From positions 1 through 8,231 of the forward strand of contig DVGE01000303.1 of NCBI GenBank assembly GCA_018712885.1: 8,231 bases of DNA. The letters run 5' to 3'. The position numbers were made by a program, and so were the translations under genes. Below, piece after piece: positions 5,978 to 8,231 of this stretch. The stretch's first letter is position 1. Every line of letters starts with the position of its first letter. The notes below the pieces were generated by a model, which saw only the letters and a list, made by a program, of their open reading frames with translations, searched no databases and was not told the origin of the DNA. This stretch comes from Candidatus Pullichristensenella stercoripullorum (GTDB taxonomy: Bacteria > Bacillota > Clostridia > Christensenellales > Aristaeellaceae).

Positions 5978-6595
5978 TTATCCGAGCCGTTTGAGCACCT
6001 GCTGATACAGCGAAGCCAGCTCCGCCTGCGTCTTTTCCATGGGCCGCTCGGTGGGGATCACCTGCGTGGCCAGCTTTTCCTTTTCCTCGGCCGGCATCTG
6101 GCTCTGGATGCGGGCCTCGACCTGTTCGCGCTCCACGCGGTCGCGCATCATCACGCGCGCCACCTGCGTCTCCGGGTCGGCGGAGAGCACCCAGGTCTCG
6201 TCGCAGAGGGCGTCCATGCCGGTCTCGAACAAAAGCGGCACGTCGAGGATGACCACCTTGGCGCCCTCCTCGGCGGCGCGGTCAATGCCGCGCATGAGAT
6301 CGCGCTGTATGCGCGGGTGGAGGATGGCTTCCAGCGCCCGCTTGCGCGCCGGATCGGAAAAGGTGATGTTCGCCAGCGCCTGGCGGTCGAGCGTGCCGTC
6401 CTCGCGGAACACGCCCTCGCCGAATTCGGCGCGGATGGGCTCGAGCGCCTCGCCGCCGGGCTGCGTCAATTCGTGCGAGACGGCGTCCGCGTCCAGGTGC
6501 ACCGCGCCCAGCGAGGCCAGAAACTTCGCCGCCTCGCTCTTGCCAGTGCCGATGCCGCCGGTCAAACCGATGATGTAGGGTCTATTTACACTCAC
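5978..6595 (-). CDS. coaE: Dephospho-CoA kinase
   Basis: Cytosolic enzyme of the last step of coenzyme A synthesis: ATP-dependent phosphorylation of the 3'-OH of dephospho-CoA. The 205 residues are a normal length. Seen: Walker A loop GGIGTGKS at 13-20, the LDAD motif at 34-37, LHPRI at 92-96, LDVPLLFETG at 117-126, and the lid/RixxQ-like stretch around Arg151-Gln166. The start is GTG at 6595, chosen because GGGAGGAA lies just upstream and the Walker loop sits at the usual distance from the N-terminus. It overlaps the polA end by 14 bases, suggesting translational coupling. One oddity is the segment at 176-189 (ATQVIPTERPMEKT), where family members usually have a variant of AD-VIDN-G; the conserved Asp/Asn is replaced. 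The polA-coaE-transglycosylase order is familiar in Clostridia. Confidence 0.96.
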   Translation of the reverse strand: MSVNRPYIIGLTGGIGTGKSEAAKFLASLGAVHLDADAVSHELTQPGGEALEPIRAEFGEGVFREDGTLDRQALANITFSDPARKRALEAILHPRIQRDLMRGIDRAAEEGAKVVILDVPLLFETGMDALCDETWVLSADPETQVARVMMRDRVEREQVEARIQSQMPAEEKEKLATQVIPTERPMEKTQAELASLYQQVLKRLG

Positions 6596-8231
6596 GCCAA
6601 TTCCTCCCTACGGAAATGTCCGTCCTGAGCGGCACGCTCAGGCGCATAACCCCCTCCATGCACTCCTGAAGCAGGGCGCGCACGCGCCCGGCCTCGTCCT
6701 CGGGGGCTTCGACGATCAGTTCGTCGTGTACCTGCAAAATCAGGCGGGCGCGCAGATCCTGCGCGCGCAGCGCCTCGAAAACGCGGATCATCGCCAATTT
6801 GATGATGTCCGCCGCCGTGCCCTGGATGGGGCTGTTCATCGCGCAGCGCTCGCCGAAGGCGCGCACGTTGTAGTTGCCGCTTTTCAGTTCCGGCAAATAG
6901 CGCCGCCGGCCCAGCAGCGTGCGGGCGTAGCCGCGCTCGTGGCCGAGGCGCACGGCCTCGTCCATAAAGCGCTTGACGCCGGGATAGCGGGCGAAGTAGC
7001 GCTCCATGAAATTGCGCGCCTCGGCCCGGGAAACAGAGATGTTCTTCGCCAGCGTGAAATCGGAGATGCCGTAGACGATGCCGAAGTTGACCGCCTTGGC
7101 CGAGGAGCGCATCGCGGGCGTCACCGCGTCAAGCGGCACGCCGTAGACCTCGGCGGCGGTGCGGCTGTGGATGTCCTGCCCCTCCAGAAAGGCCGAGCGC
7201 ATGGTCTCGTCGCCGGACATGTGGGCAAGCACGCGCAGCTCGATCTGCGAATAGTCCGCGTCCACCAGCACCCAGCCGGGGCGGGCGACGAAGGCGGCGC
7301 GGATCTCGCGGCCCACCTCCGTGCGCACGGGGATGTTTTGCAGATTCGGCTCGTTGGAGGAGATGCGCCCCGTGGCCGTGGCCGTCTGGTCGAACGAGGA
7401 GTGGACGCGGCCGTTTTCATCGCGCAATTTGATCAGCGCGCCCACATAGGTGCTGTCCAGCTTCTGGTAGCGGCGGTAATCGAGGATCAGCGCGCAGATG
7501 GGGTAATCCCCGGAAAGGGATTCCAGCACCTCGGCGCTGGTGGTGGCAAAGCCGCGGTTGGTCTTGCGCGGGCGCGGCAGGCCCAGTTTGTCAAACAGCA
7601 CTTCGGAGAGCTGCTTGGGCGATTTGATGTTGAACGTCTCCCCCGCCAGCGCGTAGATCTGCGCCTCCAGTTCGGCGGCGCGGGCGCGGAAATCGCGGCC
7701 CAGCGCTTCGAGCGCGTCCGCGTCGATGAGGAAGCCCTCGCGCTCCATCGCGTAAAGCACACCCGCCAGCGGGCGCTCGATGTCGCGGTAGATGGCGGTC
7801 AGTTCGTCCGAGGCCAGCTTTTCCTCCTGCCAGGCGCGCAAGGGCCACAGCGAGGCGGCGGGACAGGCCGCGTCCCAGGGCGTGCCGGCGCTTTCGCAGA
7901 GGGCCTGCAGGTCAAAGGAGGGGCGCTGCGGGTCAAGCACGTAGGCGGCGAGCATAGTGTCAAAGGCGTCGCCTGCGGTCTCGGGCAAAAGCGCGCCCAG
8001 CGCCTTGACGTCGTAGAGCGCCTTGGGCGCTTTGGCGGCAAGCAGCGGCCGCGCGGCCTCAAGCGCTTCCGCCGCGCTGACGCCGGGGTCGATGAGGTCG
8101 CCGCCCAGGGGCATGCGCAGCCGCGCCGCGTCCGTGGCGGCGGAGAAGGCCGCGCCCACGTGCAGGGCGACATGATTGGCCGTGGCGGCCAGTTTGGCAA
8201 GGCGCGCGGCAAGGGCGGCGGCGTCCGGGGG
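6582..8231 (-). CDS. polA: DNA polymerase I, C-terminal part (5' end off window)
   Basis: Family A DNA polymerase, which fills gaps and replaces primers in repair and lagging-strand synthesis. The frame is open to the window edge, showing 549 residues; a GTG at 8159 is internal, not the start. Counting from the first visible codon, motif A is DYSQIE with metal-binding Asp326 and Glu331. Motif B has Arg375, Lys379, Phe383 and Tyr387. Motif C is HDE at 502-504. From motif A onward the numbering matches E. coli Pol I with a constant offset of 379, so the palm, fingers and C-terminus are complete. The upstream 3'-5' exonuclease-like domain is degenerate: one catalytic-type Asp survives (FDTML, residue 91), but the segment after it is about 46 residues shorter than in E. 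coli and lacks the AEDAD motif. Proofreading is therefore probably lost, as in Bacillus stearothermophilus-type enzymes. Any 5' nuclease domain would be off the window. It ends in TAG inside the coaE start region. Confidence 0.97.
   Translation of the reverse strand, partial: PPDAAALAARLAKLAATANHVALHVGAAFSAATDAARLRMPLGGDLIDPGVSAAEALEAARPLLAAKAPKALYDVKALGALLPETAGDAFDTMLAAYVLDPQRPSFDLQALCESAGTPWDAACPAASLWPLRAWQEEKLASDELTAIYRDIERPLAGVLYAMEREGFLIDADALEALGRDFRARAAELEAQIYALAGETFNIKSPKQLSEVLFDKLGLPRPRKTNRGFATTSAEVLESLSGDYPICALILDYRRYQKLDSTYVGALIKLRDENGRVHSSFDQTATATGRISSNEPNLQNIPVRTEVGREIRAAFVARPGWVLVDADYSQIELRVLAHMSGDETMRSAFLEGQDIHSRTAAEVYGVPLDAVTPAMRSSAKAVNFGIVYGISDFTLAKNISVSRAEARNFMERYFARYPGVKRFMDEAVRLGHERGYARTLLGRRRYLPELKSGNYNVRAFGERCAMNSPIQGTAADIIKLAMIRVFEALRAQDLRARLILQVHDELIVEAPEDEAGRVRALLQECMEGVMRLSVPLRTDISVGRNWRECK

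Noticed and set aside
5210..6628. A 472-codon plus-strand frame antisense to the transglycosylase and coaE
   Set aside because: It is fully opposite genes with clear catalytic motifs and has the Arg/Ala/His-rich composition of an antisense shadow.
8157..8159. GTG as a possible start of a short polymerase gene
   Set aside because: The same frame stays open for 24 more codons to the window edge, and the polymerase family normally has several hundred further N-terminal residues.

Overview
The window is GC-rich (by eye well above 60%). All five recognisable genes lie on the minus strand, so transcription runs from high to low coordinates. Gene content and order fit a GC-rich Clostridia-type Bacillota: DNA polymerase I with a degenerate proofreading domain, polA-coaE-transglycosylase order, a secreted protein with SH3b, peptidoglycan-binding and NlpC/P60 domains, and strong GGAGG ribosome sites. 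Uncultured gut lineages such as Oscillospirales or Christensenellales are a guess; the sequence does not fix the taxon.

Layout in transcription order. (1) 8231-6582: the C-terminal 549 residues of DNA polymerase I; the 5' end is off the window. (2) 6595-5978: dephospho-CoA kinase CoaE, overlapping polA by 14 bases. (3) 5956-5312: a small membrane-anchored lytic transglycosylase with an Arg-rich cytoplasmic tail, 21 bases after coaE. (4) 5337 (or 5361)-3703: a family 5 (peptide/nickel type) ABC solute-binding protein that overlaps the transglycosylase and has no permease or ATPase beside it. These four look like one operon whose promoter is off the window. (5) 3702-3514: an AT-rich control region with three 11-bp tandem repeats, a palindrome and a sigma-H-like promoter. 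(6) 3513-280: a 1077-residue secreted cell-wall hydrolase with ten SH3b-like repeats, two peptidoglycan-binding domains and a C-terminal NlpC/P60 peptidase with an intact Cys-His-His triad. (7) 279-1: a noncoding tail that is almost entirely back-to-back hairpins and ends in a hairpin plus T-tract terminator at the window edge.

Two of the genes act on peptidoglycan: the transglycosylase cuts glycan strands and the NlpC/P60 protein cuts stem peptides. The others serve DNA repair and replication, CoA synthesis and solute capture. The most unusual parts are noncoding: the 11-bp tandem operator-like repeats before the hydrolase gene and the hairpin array after it. No wholly new multi-gene system is evident.
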